DNA of 64,000 nt from Desulfobulbus sp. (lineage in GTDB: Bacteria; Desulfobacterota; Desulfobulbia; Desulfobulbales; Desulfobulbaceae). A program made the position numbers and the translations under genes. The notes beneath the pieces were generated by a model. It was given only the letters and a program-made list of their open reading frames with translations, made no database searches and was not told where the DNA came from. The DNA lies in NCBI GenBank assembly GCA_031280615.1, contig JAITGO010000006.1:1-64000 (forward strand), read 5' to 3'. This document shows, one piece after another, positions 45,447-54,947 of the stretch. Each line of letters opens with the position of its first letter. Position 1 is the first letter of the stretch.

Positions 45447-48086
45447 TTAGGCCAGCGATTTTTCCACCACTTCCCGTACATCGTTCGACAAAGACGCCAG
45501 GTTGCCGATTCGAGTCAATTGTTCCTGGATCAGGGTCTGGCGGCCGGCATCGTAGCGGCGCCACTGGGTGAGCGGGGCGAGCATGCGGGCGGCAATCTGC
45601 GGATTGAGCGTGTCGAGCAGGATGACCTGGTCGGCCAGGAAAACATAGCCGGCGCCGTCGGCCGCATGGAACTGGCTGTGGTTGGTGGCACAGAAGGTCG
45701 CGATCAGGGAGCGGACCTTGTTGGGGTTTTTGTGGGTGAAGCTCGGGTGGATCGTCAAGCCCCGCACCCGGTCCAGGGTGCCGGGCAGGGTGCAGCCGGC
45801 ATGGAGAATGAGCCACTTGTCGACCACCAGGGGATCGTGGCGCCATTGAGCGTGGAAATCGGCCAGCAACTCGGTGCCGGTGTCGAGGTCGGCATTGACC
45901 ACGTAGGTCAGGGCGGCGAGGCGATCGGTCATATTGTCGCCGGTGCGATACTGCTGCACGCCCAAGGCCAGCAGTTCGCGATCGAGCGAGCCAGCCAGAT
46001 CGGGGGCCAGCAGATAGGCCAGGCATCCATTGCGCAGCGCCCGCCTGCCGGCATCGGTGGCCGTGTACCGGTAAGGGGCGTCGCTGTTCAGGCTGTGGTA
46101 GCGGGCCAGCAATTCCGCGCGCAGGGTCCGCCCGATCAGGGCGCGAACCTGCTGGCGGACCGAGAAAATAGCCACCGGGTCGATGGTGGCCATCTGCTGG
46201 CCGATCCAATTTTCCGTGGGCAGAAACAGGGCCATGGCCAGAAAGGCCGGATCGGAATCGTCATCGGCCAGCAGGTTGCGCAGGCCGTGCACCAGCCGCT
46301 GGTCGAGCTCAATGGCATTGCCGTTTTGGAAACGGTCGATCTGGGTCAGGAGGAAGCGCAGGCCCAATTGCTGCCCGGCGTCCCAACGGTTGAACGGATC
46401 GATGTCATGGGCCATCAGGCGGCTCAACTCCTCATCGCTTTGCGCAAACACCACCTTGACCGGGGCGGAGAAATTGCGGAGAAAGGAGACGGTCGGCTTG
46501 GTGGGGATCTGGTCCAACATAAACCGTTGGCTGCGTTCCGAGAGAATCAGCATCCTGGTGGCCGAGTCGACAGTGCCGCCGATGGGCAGCGAACGGCCCG
46601 CCTCATCGAGCAAGCCAACGGCCAGGGGCATATAAAAGGGCTCTTTTTCCGCAGCCTCCCTGGTGGGCGGGCAAGTTTGCGCCACCTCCAGCACCAGTTG
46701 CCGGGCTGCCGGATCGTACGCCGCCTCGACGGTCAATTCCGGGGTGCCGGCCTGGCTGTACCACCGCTTGAATTGGTCGAGCTTCCGGCCCCAGGCCGCC
46801 TCCATGGCCGCGACAAAATCGTCGCAGGTCACGGCCTGGCCGTCGTGGCGTTCAAAATAGATGTCCATGCCCAGGCGAAAAGTCTGCGGGCCCAGCATGG
46901 TATGGAGCATGCGGATCACCTCGGCGCCCTTGTTGTAGACCGTGAGGGTGTAGAAATTGTTGATCTCGACGAACGAGGGCGGCCGCACCGGATGGGCCAT
47001 GGGACCCGCATCCTCGCGGAACTGGAAGGAGCGGATGATGTTGGCGTCCTGGATGCGCTTGACCGGGCGGGAGACCATATCGGCGGTGAATTCCTGGTCG
47101 CGGAACACGGTCAACCCTTCCTTGAGGCTCAACTGGAACCAGTCGCGGCAGGTGATGCGGTTGCCGGTCCAGTTGTGAAAGTATTCGTGGGCAATGACCC
47201 CCTCGATTCCCTCGTAGTCGACATCGGTGGCGGTTTCGGGCAGGGCGAGCACGTATTTGGAATTGAAGACGTTCAGCCCCTTGTTTTCCATGGCACCCAT
47301 GTTGAAGTCGTCGACCGCCACGATCATGAAGGTGTCGAGGTCGTATTCGCGGCCAAACCGCTCCTCGTCCCAGCGCATGGCCTTTTGCAGGGCGCGCATG
47401 GCATGGCCGCATTTGTCTCGGTTGCGTTCCTCGACGTAGATCCGCAGGTCGACGATGCGACCGGAACGGGTGGTGAAGCTGTCGCGGATGTGCACCAGGT
47501 TGCCGGCGACCAGGGCAAAGAGGTAGCAGGGCTTGGGAAAAGGATCGTGCCAGGTGGCATAGTGGCGGCCGTCGCCCAGGTCGCCGGAATCGACCAGGTT
47601 GCCGTTGGCGAGCAGAACGGGGCAGGCGGTTTTGTCGCCGACCACCGTGGTAGTGAACACGCTCATCACGTCGGGGCGGTCGGGAAAGCAGGTGATGGCG
47701 CGGAAGCCCTCGGCCTCGCATTGGGTGCAGTAGTTGCCGGAGGACAGGTACAGGCCCTCCAGGGCGGTGTTGCCGGCCGGGTTGATCAGGGTTTCAACGG
47801 TCACCGTAAACGGGCGGCCGGGCAGGCCGAGAATGATCAGCAGGTCATCGGCAAAGCTGTATCGGTCGCCGGTGAGTTCCGTCTCGTCCAGTTCCACCCG
47901 CACCAGCTCCAGCCGCTTGCCGTTGAGCACCAATGGCTGACCGGTTTCGCCGTTGGCCCGGCAGGACAGGGTGGCCCGGACACGGGTGGCCTGGGGATCG
48001 AGCTCCACCCGGAGGTCGATACGGTCGACCAGGTAGGCGGGCGGAGTGTAATCCTTGAGAAATATTTCCTTTTTTTGGGCTGTCAC
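45447..48086 (-). CDS. pepN: Aminopeptidase N (M1 family)
   Basis: A cytosolic zinc aminopeptidase of 879 residues (E. coli PepN has 870). It shows the exopeptidase motif GAMENKG, the zinc motif HEYFHNWTGNR with the later Glu in LKEGLTVFRD, and the long C-terminal alpha-helical domain of the E. coli-type family. It cleaves N-terminal residues from peptides. The start is GTG at 48086, with AGGAGG 7 nt upstream. Confidence 0.94.
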   Translation of the reverse strand: MTAQKKEIFLKDYTPPAYLVDRIDLRVELDPQATRVRATLSCRANGETGQPLVLNGKRLELVRVELDETELTGDRYSFADDLLIILGLPGRPFTVTVETLINPAGNTALEGLYLSSGNYCTQCEAEGFRAITCFPDRPDVMSVFTTTVVGDKTACPVLLANGNLVDSGDLGDGRHYATWHDPFPKPCYLFALVAGNLVHIRDSFTTRSGRIVDLRIYVEERNRDKCGHAMRALQKAMRWDEERFGREYDLDTFMIVAVDDFNMGAMENKGLNVFNSKYVLALPETATDVDYEGIEGVIAHEYFHNWTGNRITCRDWFQLSLKEGLTVFRDQEFTADMVSRPVKRIQDANIIRSFQFREDAGPMAHPVRPPSFVEINNFYTLTVYNKGAEVIRMLHTMLGPQTFRLGMDIYFERHDGQAVTCDDFVAAMEAAWGRKLDQFKRWYSQAGTPELTVEAAYDPAARQLVLEVAQTCPPTREAAEKEPFYMPLAVGLLDEAGRSLPIGGTVDSATRMLILSERSQRFMLDQIPTKPTVSFLRNFSAPVKVVFAQSDEELSRLMAHDIDPFNRWDAGQQLGLRFLLTQIDRFQNGNAIELDQRLVHGLRNLLADDDSDPAFLAMALFLPTENWIGQQMATIDPVAIFSVRQQVRALIGRTLRAELLARYHSLNSDAPYRYTATDAGRRALRNGCLAYLLAPDLAGSLDRELLALGVQQYRTGDNMTDRLAALTYVVNADLDTGTELLADFHAQWRHDPLVVDKWLILHAGCTLPGTLDRVRGLTIHPSFTHKNPNKVRSLIATFCATNHSQFHAADGAGYVFLADQVILLDTLNPQIAARMLAPLTQWRRYDAGRQTLIQEQLTRIGNLASLSNDVREVVEKSLA

Positions 48087-48417
48087 GATGCAACCTCCTG
48101 CTGGGGCGAAAAAGTGCCGCCGTGGGCAACGCAACGGCGGAGTACCCGTCGCGGCTGCCGAATGTCGGGATAACGGCGGATATGGTTTACGGATTTCCGG
48201 GTGGTGTTCTTTGTGGTATGGTGGCGTGTTGAAACCGCCGGACCGGAGTCGATCGGCACGGCATCGCCCCCACCGCCACCATGGATCGTGCAAGGCTAGC
48301 GTAAAGACCCGATGAAAGCAAGAAGAAGGCGCACAATCAAGCGGCTGCGGCAATGGGCCTGTTGTTCCGGCGCCCGAAGACAGGCAGGACAATTCGCGGA
48401 CTGGGAGGCTGGCGGCC

Positions 48418-49452
48418 GTGGCTGAACAGGCCGATGTGCTGGTGGTCGGCGGCGGTCCGGGCGGCCTGGCCTGTGCCACTTTGTTGGCGCAAGGAGGGGC
48501 CCGGGTGGTTCTGGCCGAGCGCAAGCCGGTTCTCGGGCCCAAGGTGTGTGCCGGCGGCTTGACTTGGCACGGCCTGTTGCGGCATGTGCCGGAGTCGCTG
48601 ATCGAACGATCCTTTGCCGAGCAGGATGTCCGGACGCCCTGGCAACGGGTGATGGTGGCCGAGTCGGACCCGATCGTGGCCACGGTCAACCGACAGCGGC
48701 TGGGCCAATGGATGGCCGAACAGGCCCTGGCCGCCGGGGTCGCGGTACGCACCGGCACCAAAGTCGCAGATTTAGAGCCCACTCACGCCATTTTGGAGAC
48801 CGCCACCGGCGGCCGGTCTGCCATCGCATTCAGGCACCTGGTGGGTGCGGACGGCTCCACCAGCCTGGTGCGCCGCTTTTTCGGGCTGCCGGTGGCCGCC
48901 ATGGGCATCGGCCTCAACTGTACCCACCCCGGCACCCACGCCCGAATGGAATGGCACCTTGATCCCCGCCGATTCGGGGCCGGCTACGGCTGGATCTTTC
49001 CCCATCGGCACACTGTTTCCATCGGTGTTTATGGCGACAATCGCCAGTTTTCCGGCCGCGAGTTGAAAGTGCGACTGCTGCGGTGGGCGGCGGACCAGGG
49101 CTTCCGGCTCGATCCTCAAGCCATCCGCGCCGGTCTGGTCAATTACGACTACCAAGGCGTTTGTTTCGACCGGGGCTGGCTGGTCGGGGATGCGGCCGGG
49201 CTGGCCTCCGGTCTCACCGGTGAGGGTATCTATCCCGCCCTGGTCTCGGGCCAGGCCGTGGCCCGGATGATTCTCGACCCCAATTTTCACGACCAGGATC
49301 TGGCCCGGCTCGCCATCCGGCACCGCCAGCATCGCCGGATGACCGCCCTGGCAATCGACAATCCCCGGCTGTGCCGGCTGCTGCTGGAGAGCATGGCGCT
49401 GCTGCTGCGCACGAAAATCATTGATTTTCGTCTGCTGGAAATGGCAGACTAG
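48418..49452 (+). CDS. FAD-dependent oxidoreductase of the geranylgeranyl reductase family
   Basis: A flavoprotein of 344 residues. The Rossmann FAD motif GGGPGGLACATLLAQGG is at the N-terminus, followed by GPKVCAGGLTW (typical of the geranylgeranyl reductase family), HLVGADGSTSLVRR and the second FAD box GDAAGLASGLTGEGI. Such enzymes reduce isoprenoid double bonds of quinones or lipids. GTG start at 48418 with GGGAGG upstream. The next gene, a diheme cytochrome, follows by 40 bp. Confidence 0.83.
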   Translation: MAEQADVLVVGGGPGGLACATLLAQGGARVVLAERKPVLGPKVCAGGLTWHGLLRHVPESLIERSFAEQDVRTPWQRVMVAESDPIVATVNRQRLGQWMAEQALAAGVAVRTGTKVADLEPTHAILETATGGRSAIAFRHLVGADGSTSLVRRFFGLPVAAMGIGLNCTHPGTHARMEWHLDPRRFGAGYGWIFPHRHTVSIGVYGDNRQFSGRELKVRLLRWAADQGFRLDPQAIRAGLVNYDYQGVCFDRGWLVGDAAGLASGLTGEGIYPALVSGQAVARMILDPNFHDQDLARLAIRHRQHRRMTALAIDNPRLCRLLLESMALLLRTKIIDFRLLEMAD

Positions 49453-49492
49453 GGCCTTGTCCTTTTACCGTGAATCTCCGCCCGGCGTACCT

Positions 49493-49753
49493 ATGACCAG
49501 CAATCGAAAGAAACTGCTTGCCAACGGCCTGTTCATCGCGGGCAGCCTCGTCATTCTGGGTGTGCTGCTCGATGCGCCGCCCGAAACCACCAAGCCGCTG
49601 CCCCACGACCAGAACCACGAACGCTTCATGGCCATGGACAAGAAGGAGGCGGAGCGGTTTTGCGAGCAATGCCACGCCCCCGGCAAACAAGTACCGCTTC
49701 CCGCCAACCATCCGCCGCCCAACCGCTGCCTCTTCTGCCATAAACGCAAATGA
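49493..49753 (+). CDS. Small diheme c-type cytochrome
   Basis: An 86-residue protein with one N-terminal signal anchor (about 10-27) and two heme c motifs, CEQCH (about 58) and CLFCH (about 79). The second is followed by a KRK end. It is a periplasmic membrane-anchored electron carrier. The stop overlaps the start of the next gene (ATGA). Confidence 0.78.
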   Translation: MTSNRKKLLANGLFIAGSLVILGVLLDAPPETTKPLPHDQNHERFMAMDKKEAERFCEQCHAPGKQVPLPANHPPPNRCLFCHKRK

Positions 49754-50613
49754 ACGAGAAAGGATCGATTATCCAGGATGTCTACTACGTGTCCGGCTCC
49801 ACCGCCATCCTCGCCGAGGACATGGGCAAGGCCTTGTTGGCCCAGTTCCAGGGCATCCGCTTCCGCGAAGAGAAAATTCCCTTCGTCCACACCCCGGACG
49901 ACGCCCGCAAGGCCCTGGCCCATATTCTCCAGCAGTCGGAAGGCGGCCAACCCCTGATTTTTTGCACCATCATGGATCAGGAAACCCGGGACGTGTTCAA
50001 CTGTCCGGACGTGAAATTTTTCGACATCTTTCTCAATACCCTGGAGTTGCTGGAAAAGGCGCTCGATACCGAGGCCCTGCGCGAACCCGGCTATTCCCGC
50101 CATTTCACCATCTCCAAGATGGACAAGCGGGTCGATGCCATCCATTTTTCCCTTGAGCACGACGACGGCACCAAGCCGGCGGAATACGACGAGGCCGAGA
50201 TTATCCTGATCGGGGTGTCGCGTTCGGGCAAGACCCCGGTTTCCATCTATCTGGCCACCCATATGGAACTCAAGTCCGCCAATTTTCCCCTGACCTCCGA
50301 CCATCTCGACAAGCACGAACTGCCCAAGGAGATCGTCCGCAACCGCAAAAAGGTGATCGGCCTGACCTGCTCGCCGGGCTATCTGCACAATATCCGGGAA
50401 AAACGCTACGCCGGCTCCACTTACGCCAGTCTGGCCAACTGCACCAAGGAGCTGCAACAGGCCAAGCAGCTCTATCAGCGCCACAACCTCAAGGTGCTCA
50501 ATGTCGAGGGACGCTCCATCGAGGAGATTGCGGTCCAGGCGATCCAGGGCATCGGGCTGGCCCAGAAAAACGGCCGTTCGCGGAGCCGGGACATTGACGG
50601 CCGAAAAATATGA
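49750..50613 (+). CDS. ppsR: Pyruvate phosphate dikinase / PEP synthase regulatory protein
   Basis: A bifunctional serine/threonine kinase and phosphorylase of 287 residues (DUF299 family) that switches PPDK or PEP synthase off and on. It shows DVYYVSGSTAILAEDMG near the start, the P-loop GVSRSGKTP near residue 157, and TCSPGYLHNIREKR. Regulates pyruvate-PEP interconversion, important for autotrophic or lactate growth. Coupled by overlap to the cytochrome gene, an unusual neighbour. Confidence 0.93.
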   Translation: MNEKGSIIQDVYYVSGSTAILAEDMGKALLAQFQGIRFREEKIPFVHTPDDARKALAHILQQSEGGQPLIFCTIMDQETRDVFNCPDVKFFDIFLNTLELLEKALDTEALREPGYSRHFTISKMDKRVDAIHFSLEHDDGTKPAEYDEAEIILIGVSRSGKTPVSIYLATHMELKSANFPLTSDHLDKHELPKEIVRNRKKVIGLTCSPGYLHNIREKRYAGSTYASLANCTKELQQAKQLYQRHNLKVLNVEGRSIEEIAVQAIQGIGLAQKNGRSRSRDIDGRKI

Positions 50614-50750
50614 CGATTAATCGACGTAAAGAGAGCAAAAGTTCAACCTAAAGATAAAGCGAAGCGGCTCGGGTTTCGACGGTGCGCATCCTGCGGCAGC
50701 AAGATCGATCCGCCGGTTTACCCAACCCCGCGATTGCCAGGAGGAATAAC

Positions 50751-51824
50751 ATGGATACGCTTTTTCAACCTCTTGCCCTTGGCCCTCTGACCCTGCCCAA
50801 CCGTATCTGCATGGCGCCGCTCACCCGCTGCCGGGCAGACCGCGACCATGTGCCCAGCCTCCTGATGGCCGAACACTACGGCCAACGGGCCACGGCCGGG
50901 TTGATCGTTGCCGAGGCCACCATGGTGCAGGAGGGCCATTCGGCCTTCCAGACCGAGCCGGGCATCTACAATACGGCCCAGATCGAGGGCTGGCAGCGGG
51001 TGACCGACGCGGTCCACGCCAAGGGTGGTCGCATTTTCCTGCAGCTCTGGCACGGCGGTCGGGCCTGCCATCCCCTGATCAACAACGGCGTGGAGCCGGT
51101 ATCGGCCAGCGCCCTGGCCATCACCAACGACGTTACCCACACCCCCCAAGGCAAGGCCGACTACGTGGTGCCGCGCGCCCTGCGCGACGAGGAGTTGCCC
51201 GGCATCGTTGCCCTTTTCGGCCAAGCGGCTGCTCATGCCAGGGCCGCCGGGTTCGACGGCGTCGAAATCCACGGTGCCAACGGCTATCTCATCGACCAGT
51301 TCCTGCGCGACGGCTGCAACCACCGCACCGGTCCCTATGGCGGCGCCATTGCCAATCGGGCTCGGCTGTTACTGGAAATACTGGACGCGGTCTGCGCCGA
51401 ATGGGGCAGCGGCCGGGTCGGTCTGCGGCTGTCGCCCATTTCCAGCTTCAACTCCATGGCCGACAGCGACCCCATCGGGCTGGCCTGCTGGCTGGCCGAG
51501 CGGCTTTCGCCGCTCAACCTAGGCTATGTCCACCTGATTCGCGGCGATGTGCTGGGTGAGGTGCAGGGCGATGTCCTCACCCCGTTCAGGCGGCTGTACC
51601 AAGGCGTTTTGATCGCCAACCTGCGCTACACCGCCGCCGAGGCCTCGGCCGCCATCGAGGCCGGCCGGATCGATGCCGTGGCCTTTGGTACCGCCTACAT
51701 CGCCAATCCCGACCTGGCCGAGCGGATCAAGGCCAAGGCACCGCTCAACACCCCGAATCCGTCCACCTTCTACAAGCCGGGCCCGGCCGGATACACCGAT
51801 TACCCGTTCATGGCCACCAGCTGA
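50751..51824 (+). CDS. Old yellow enzyme-family alkene reductase
   Basis: An FMN TIM-barrel enzyme of 357 residues (NemA type). It shows LPNRICMAPLTRCRA near residue 20, the FMN-side QLWHGGR (about 100), HGANGYLIDQFLRDGCNHRTGPYGG (about 183-207) and a late GVLIAN and VAFGTAYIANPDL. It reduces activated C=C bonds or nitro groups with NAD(P)H. AGGAGG precedes the ATG. It is followed by dgkA with no gap. Confidence 0.93.
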   Translation: MDTLFQPLALGPLTLPNRICMAPLTRCRADRDHVPSLLMAEHYGQRATAGLIVAEATMVQEGHSAFQTEPGIYNTAQIEGWQRVTDAVHAKGGRIFLQLWHGGRACHPLINNGVEPVSASALAITNDVTHTPQGKADYVVPRALRDEELPGIVALFGQAAAHARAAGFDGVEIHGANGYLIDQFLRDGCNHRTGPYGGAIANRARLLLEILDAVCAEWGSGRVGLRLSPISSFNSMADSDPIGLACWLAERLSPLNLGYVHLIRGDVLGEVQGDVLTPFRRLYQGVLIANLRYTAAEASAAIEAGRIDAVAFGTAYIANPDLAERIKAKAPLNTPNPSTFYKPGPAGYTDYPFMATS

Positions 51825-51825
51825 G

Positions 51826-52206
51826 ATGGCGGACCAAGAGACCACTCCTTTTTCCTGGCGGGCGCGGGCGCAAAGTTTCCGTTATGCCCTGGCCGGCGGG
51901 CAGGTGCTGCTTATGGGCCAGCACAATGCCTGGATCCATGCCGCCGCGACCGTCGCGGTGGTGATCGCCGGCCTGGTGTTTCGCCTCCGAGCCCTGGAAT
52001 GGGCCTTGGTGGCGCTGGCCATCGGCATGGTCTGGGCCATGGAGGCGGTCAATACCGCCATCGAGCTGCTGGCCGACGAACTGTCGCTCGAACGACGGCC
52101 GCGGCTCGGAAAAGCCAAGGATGTGGCTGCATTCGGCGTCCTGGCCGCAGCCCTGGCCGCCGTGGGTATCGGCCTGTTGGTGTTTCTGCCCCGGCTTTTT
52201 ACCTGA
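51826..52206 (+). CDS. dgkA: Diacylglycerol/undecaprenol kinase
   Basis: A small membrane kinase of 126 residues with three helices and the signature EAVNTAIELLADELS (about 70-84). It phosphorylates diacylglycerol or undecaprenol, recycling lipid carriers of the cell envelope. It begins 1 bp after the OYE stop. Confidence 0.88.
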   Translation: MADQETTPFSWRARAQSFRYALAGGQVLLMGQHNAWIHAAATVAVVIAGLVFRLRALEWALVALAIGMVWAMEAVNTAIELLADELSLERRPRLGKAKDVAAFGVLAAALAAVGIGLLVFLPRLFT

Positions 52207-52237
52207 ATTCCGTCAACCTTCGACCAACCTTGGACCC

Positions 52238-52867
52238 ATGAACAGCCAACGAAGAGATTTCGATACCGCTGCCGCCACCTGGGATGAAAAACCGCAGCGG
52301 GTGCGGCTGGCCCGGGAGGTGGCCGAGGCCCTGGTCCGCCATCTGGGTATCGCCGGGACCATGAATGTGCTCGATTTCGGCTGCGGCACCGGGCTACTGA
52401 CCCTGCAGCTACGCCCCCTGGTCCGCACCATTGTCGGTGCCGACAGTTCGCGCGGCATGCTCGACGTGCTCAACGCCAAGATCGCGGCCGCCGGATGGGA
52501 CAATGTCTGTTCCATGAATCTCGATCTGGAGCAGGGCGACAGCTTGAAGGGAAAATATCATCGCATTGTCAGCAGTATGACTTTGCACCACGTCCGGGAA
52601 ATCGAGCCGCTGCTCGCCCAATTCCACAGGGCGCTGCTCCCCGGCGGCATGGTGGGGCTGGTGGATCTCGACCTCGAAGGCGGCCGATTTCACGACGACA
52701 ACACCGGCGTCTTTCATTTCGGCTTCGACCGGGCCGCGTTGCGCGGTCTGCTTGCGGCCGCCGGATTTAGCGAGGTGCGCGACCTGACCGCCACCGAAAT
52801 CGTCAAGCAGGCGGGTGATGGCACTACTCGGAACTTTTCGGTTTTCCTGATCGCTGCCAGGAAATAA
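52238..52867 (+). CDS. Class I SAM-dependent methyltransferase
   Basis: A protein of 209 residues. SAM-site motifs are VLDFGCGTGLLTLQL (about 44), VGADSSRGML (about 67) and LLPGGMVGLVDLD (about 134), the layout of Methyltransf_11/25 enzymes. Substrate unknown. Follows dgkA closely on the same strand. Confidence 0.88.
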   Translation: MNSQRRDFDTAAATWDEKPQRVRLAREVAEALVRHLGIAGTMNVLDFGCGTGLLTLQLRPLVRTIVGADSSRGMLDVLNAKIAAAGWDNVCSMNLDLEQGDSLKGKYHRIVSSMTLHHVREIEPLLAQFHRALLPGGMVGLVDLDLEGGRFHDDNTGVFHFGFDRAALRGLLAAAGFSEVRDLTATEIVKQAGDGTTRNFSVFLIAARK

Positions 52868-52882
52868 CGCCCCTGCCTTGTT

Positions 52883-53878
52883 TCAAAACCGTGGCGGCCG
52901 GATGACTCGCTCCAGTTCCGGTTGCCACGCCCCTTGCCGGTGGTTGTAGGTTTTGACCACCACCTTGTCCGGATAGAGCAGCAACGAATTGGTCCAAATG
53001 GTTTCGCGTTTCATGTCGGTGTTGTGGATGTTGGCGACCCGGCCGTCATAGAGGTTGATCGGCGAGGCGTAGCTGGCCTCGGTGGCCGGAGTGTGGGTAT
53101 GGCCGGAAATCCAGAGGAAGACCTGGGGGTTGGCTGCGAGCAGGGCCTGGACGGCTTCCACCGGCTGGGCCACCGAGTGCGGCTTGTTGATGTAGCGCTT
53201 GAAAGGATGCTGGGTTCCCTTGAGCGGGCCGTGAAAAACAATGATCGTGGGTGTGCGGGCAGCTCGGGCCAGTTCGGTCCGTAACCAGTCGAGCTGTCGA
53301 TCGGCGATTCCGACCGCATAGCGATCGTGGTCGGCGGAAACGAACAGAAAGAGATAGCCGCCCACCATCCGGCTGTGGGACAGGGCGGGCAGGCGGAAGG
53401 TCTGGTGGAAGCGGGCCAGTTTGTCTGCCTGTTCTTCCGGCGATGCCGGGTAGAAATCGCCAGAGTCCGGCCGGGACGGGGTGGCGTAGATGTAGTCGTG
53501 GTTGCCGGTGACCAGAGCCAGGGGATGGTTCAAGCGCTCGAAAAACGACCGGGCCGCCGTATACTCGGCCGGTGTGCCGTAGGTATCGCAGATATCGCCC
53601 ACCGCCACCACCAGATCGACATCGCGCCAGCCGTTGATGGTACGGCGCACCTGTTCCTTGGCGGCCAGATGCCGGCCCGGCAGGTGCGGGTCGCCCAAAA
53701 TGACAACCTGGCGATATAGCCGCTGCGTCGCCGGCGGGCAGGATGAGGAGGCGCCGGCAACCAAGGCGAGCAGGGCCAGGACCGCCAGAACGATTGCCGC
53801 CCGGAGGTGCAAGCCAATGCCGGCACGCTGGGCCGCCTCCGGCGAACCGACAGTTTGTGCATGGAAAACATTATTCAT
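52883..53878 (-). CDS. Calcineurin-like metallophosphoesterase, membrane anchored
   Basis: A protein of 331 residues with an N-terminal membrane helix (about 26-46). Metal motifs of the family are visible: LGDPHLPG (GDxH type, about 62), VVAVGDICD, GNHDYIY, VFHGPLKG and SGHTHTP. Likely a periplasm-facing phosphodiesterase or phosphatase. It converges with the methyltransferase gene. Confidence 0.85.
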   Translation of the reverse strand: MNNVFHAQTVGSPEAAQRAGIGLHLRAAIVLAVLALLALVAGASSSCPPATQRLYRQVVILGDPHLPGRHLAAKEQVRRTINGWRDVDLVVAVGDICDTYGTPAEYTAARSFFERLNHPLALVTGNHDYIYATPSRPDSGDFYPASPEEQADKLARFHQTFRLPALSHSRMVGGYLFLFVSADHDRYAVGIADRQLDWLRTELARAARTPTIIVFHGPLKGTQHPFKRYINKPHSVAQPVEAVQALLAANPQVFLWISGHTHTPATEASYASPINLYDGRVANIHNTDMKRETIWTNSLLLYPDKVVVKTYNHRQGAWQPELERVIRPPRF

Positions 53879-53977
53879 TTTTGACAGCAGGTTAGCGGTT
53901 CATATACAATACCTTTGCCGTGGGATTTTCTCGCCATGGCCTGAAGCGATACTCCGGACACTCACACTCGGTACGGC

Positions 53978-54706
53978 ATGGCAAAAGGACAAAAGCCGGT
54001 CAAGACGACGGCGAATATCAAGAAAAACAGACTGTACCTGACGATTGCGGGCAACATCGATGCGAAAATGATGCAGAAGCTCTACACTGACATCCGTTTT
54101 TGCGTCGCGGACCTGAAAAAAGGCTTCGATGTGGTGAGCGATGTCTCGCAGTGCAACATCCTCTATGTCACCGGGCTGCCCATCTACAAGAAAATCATCG
54201 ATTTCCTGATAGCCAACCATGTCGGGTCCATTGTCCGGATCATCAGCGACGACAACCTCAGCTACAAGCAACTGGCCAACTTTTCGGCCCGGATCCACAG
54301 TTACCGCACCCTGTACGTCCACAGCTTGGAAGAAGCGGAACAAAAGCTGGAGGAGTTGGCCAAGCGCGACGGCATCCGCTTTTCGCTCAATTTCATGCAG
54401 GTCCAATGCGAGCGGAACGGGCAGGTCGATATCGGCCAGCTGATCGACATTTCGATCAGCGGCTGTGCCATCCAAGCCCAGGCAGAGGCGCCCGCCGTGG
54501 GCGACGAGATCGGGATGCGCCTTGAGTTCTCCGCCCGCAACGACCAGCCGGCCGAGCCGTTCGAGCTGCGGGGCAAGGTGGTCCGCAGCGGCGAAGACGG
54601 CAAGTTTGCGGCCCAATTCATCGATCTCGACGAAGAACGCAAGGCACAACTCTACGAACTCCTCGCCTACGAAGTCACCCGGATCTCCTTTGAGCCGCCG
54701 CAATAA
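53978..54706 (+). CDS. PilZ-domain protein with an N-terminal STAS-like domain
   Basis: A protein of 242 residues. The N-terminal part (about 15-125) has a STAS/SpoIIAA-like alternation of strands and helices (KNRLYLTIAGNIDAK, VVSDVSQCNILYV). The C-terminal part is PilZ: a basic stretch before the c-di-GMP motif D-I-S-I-S-G (about 159-164), then a beta barrel. Cyclic-di-GMP receptor controlling an unknown target; Arg/x3/Arg is weak, so ligand binding is not certain. Confidence 0.72.
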   Translation: MAKGQKPVKTTANIKKNRLYLTIAGNIDAKMMQKLYTDIRFCVADLKKGFDVVSDVSQCNILYVTGLPIYKKIIDFLIANHVGSIVRIISDDNLSYKQLANFSARIHSYRTLYVHSLEEAEQKLEELAKRDGIRFSLNFMQVQCERNGQVDIGQLIDISISGCAIQAQAEAPAVGDEIGMRLEFSARNDQPAEPFELRGKVVRSGEDGKFAAQFIDLDEERKAQLYELLAYEVTRISFEPPQ

Positions 54707-54743
54707 CGGCTGACAGCCCGATGGCTGCCTAGCGCGGCTCGCT

Positions 54744-54947
54744 CTAGCGGCGCTCGGCAAGCAGCTGCCGCACCTTTTCCCCGCACCTCTTTCCCTTGCA
54801 CGGCCCGTCGCCGATGCCGGTGGCCGCTGCCACTTCGGCAAAGGTGGTGGCGCCGTTGTCGATGGCCTCGATCAGCCGAAGCAGCTTGATCCCCTTGCAG
54901 ATGCAACCGGCCTTGAGGCCGGCCATGGTCCGTTCATTCGGCTGCAT
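54744..54947 (-). CDS. BFD-like [2Fe-2S] protein
   Basis: A 67-residue protein with the four-cysteine pattern CICKG (about 14) and GPCKGKRCGE (about 50) of bacterioferritin-associated ferredoxin-like [2Fe-2S] domains; the helical middle TTFAEVAAATGIG is typical. GGGGAGA lies ahead of the ATG. It overlaps the uvrC stop by 14 bp, and the encapsulated ferritin near 9 kb could be a distant functional partner. Confidence 0.83.
   Translation of the reverse strand: MQPNERTMAGLKAGCICKGIKLLRLIEAIDNGATTFAEVAAATGIGDGPCKGKRCGEKVRQLLAERR

Noticed and set aside
45276..48173. A 965-codon plus-strand frame antisense to pepN
   Set aside because: Shadow; PepN on the other strand has GAMEN and HEYFH motifs.
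48570..48590. Sigma-54-like promoter (TGGCAC...TTGC)
   Set aside because: It lies in the coding region and the spacing is one base too long.
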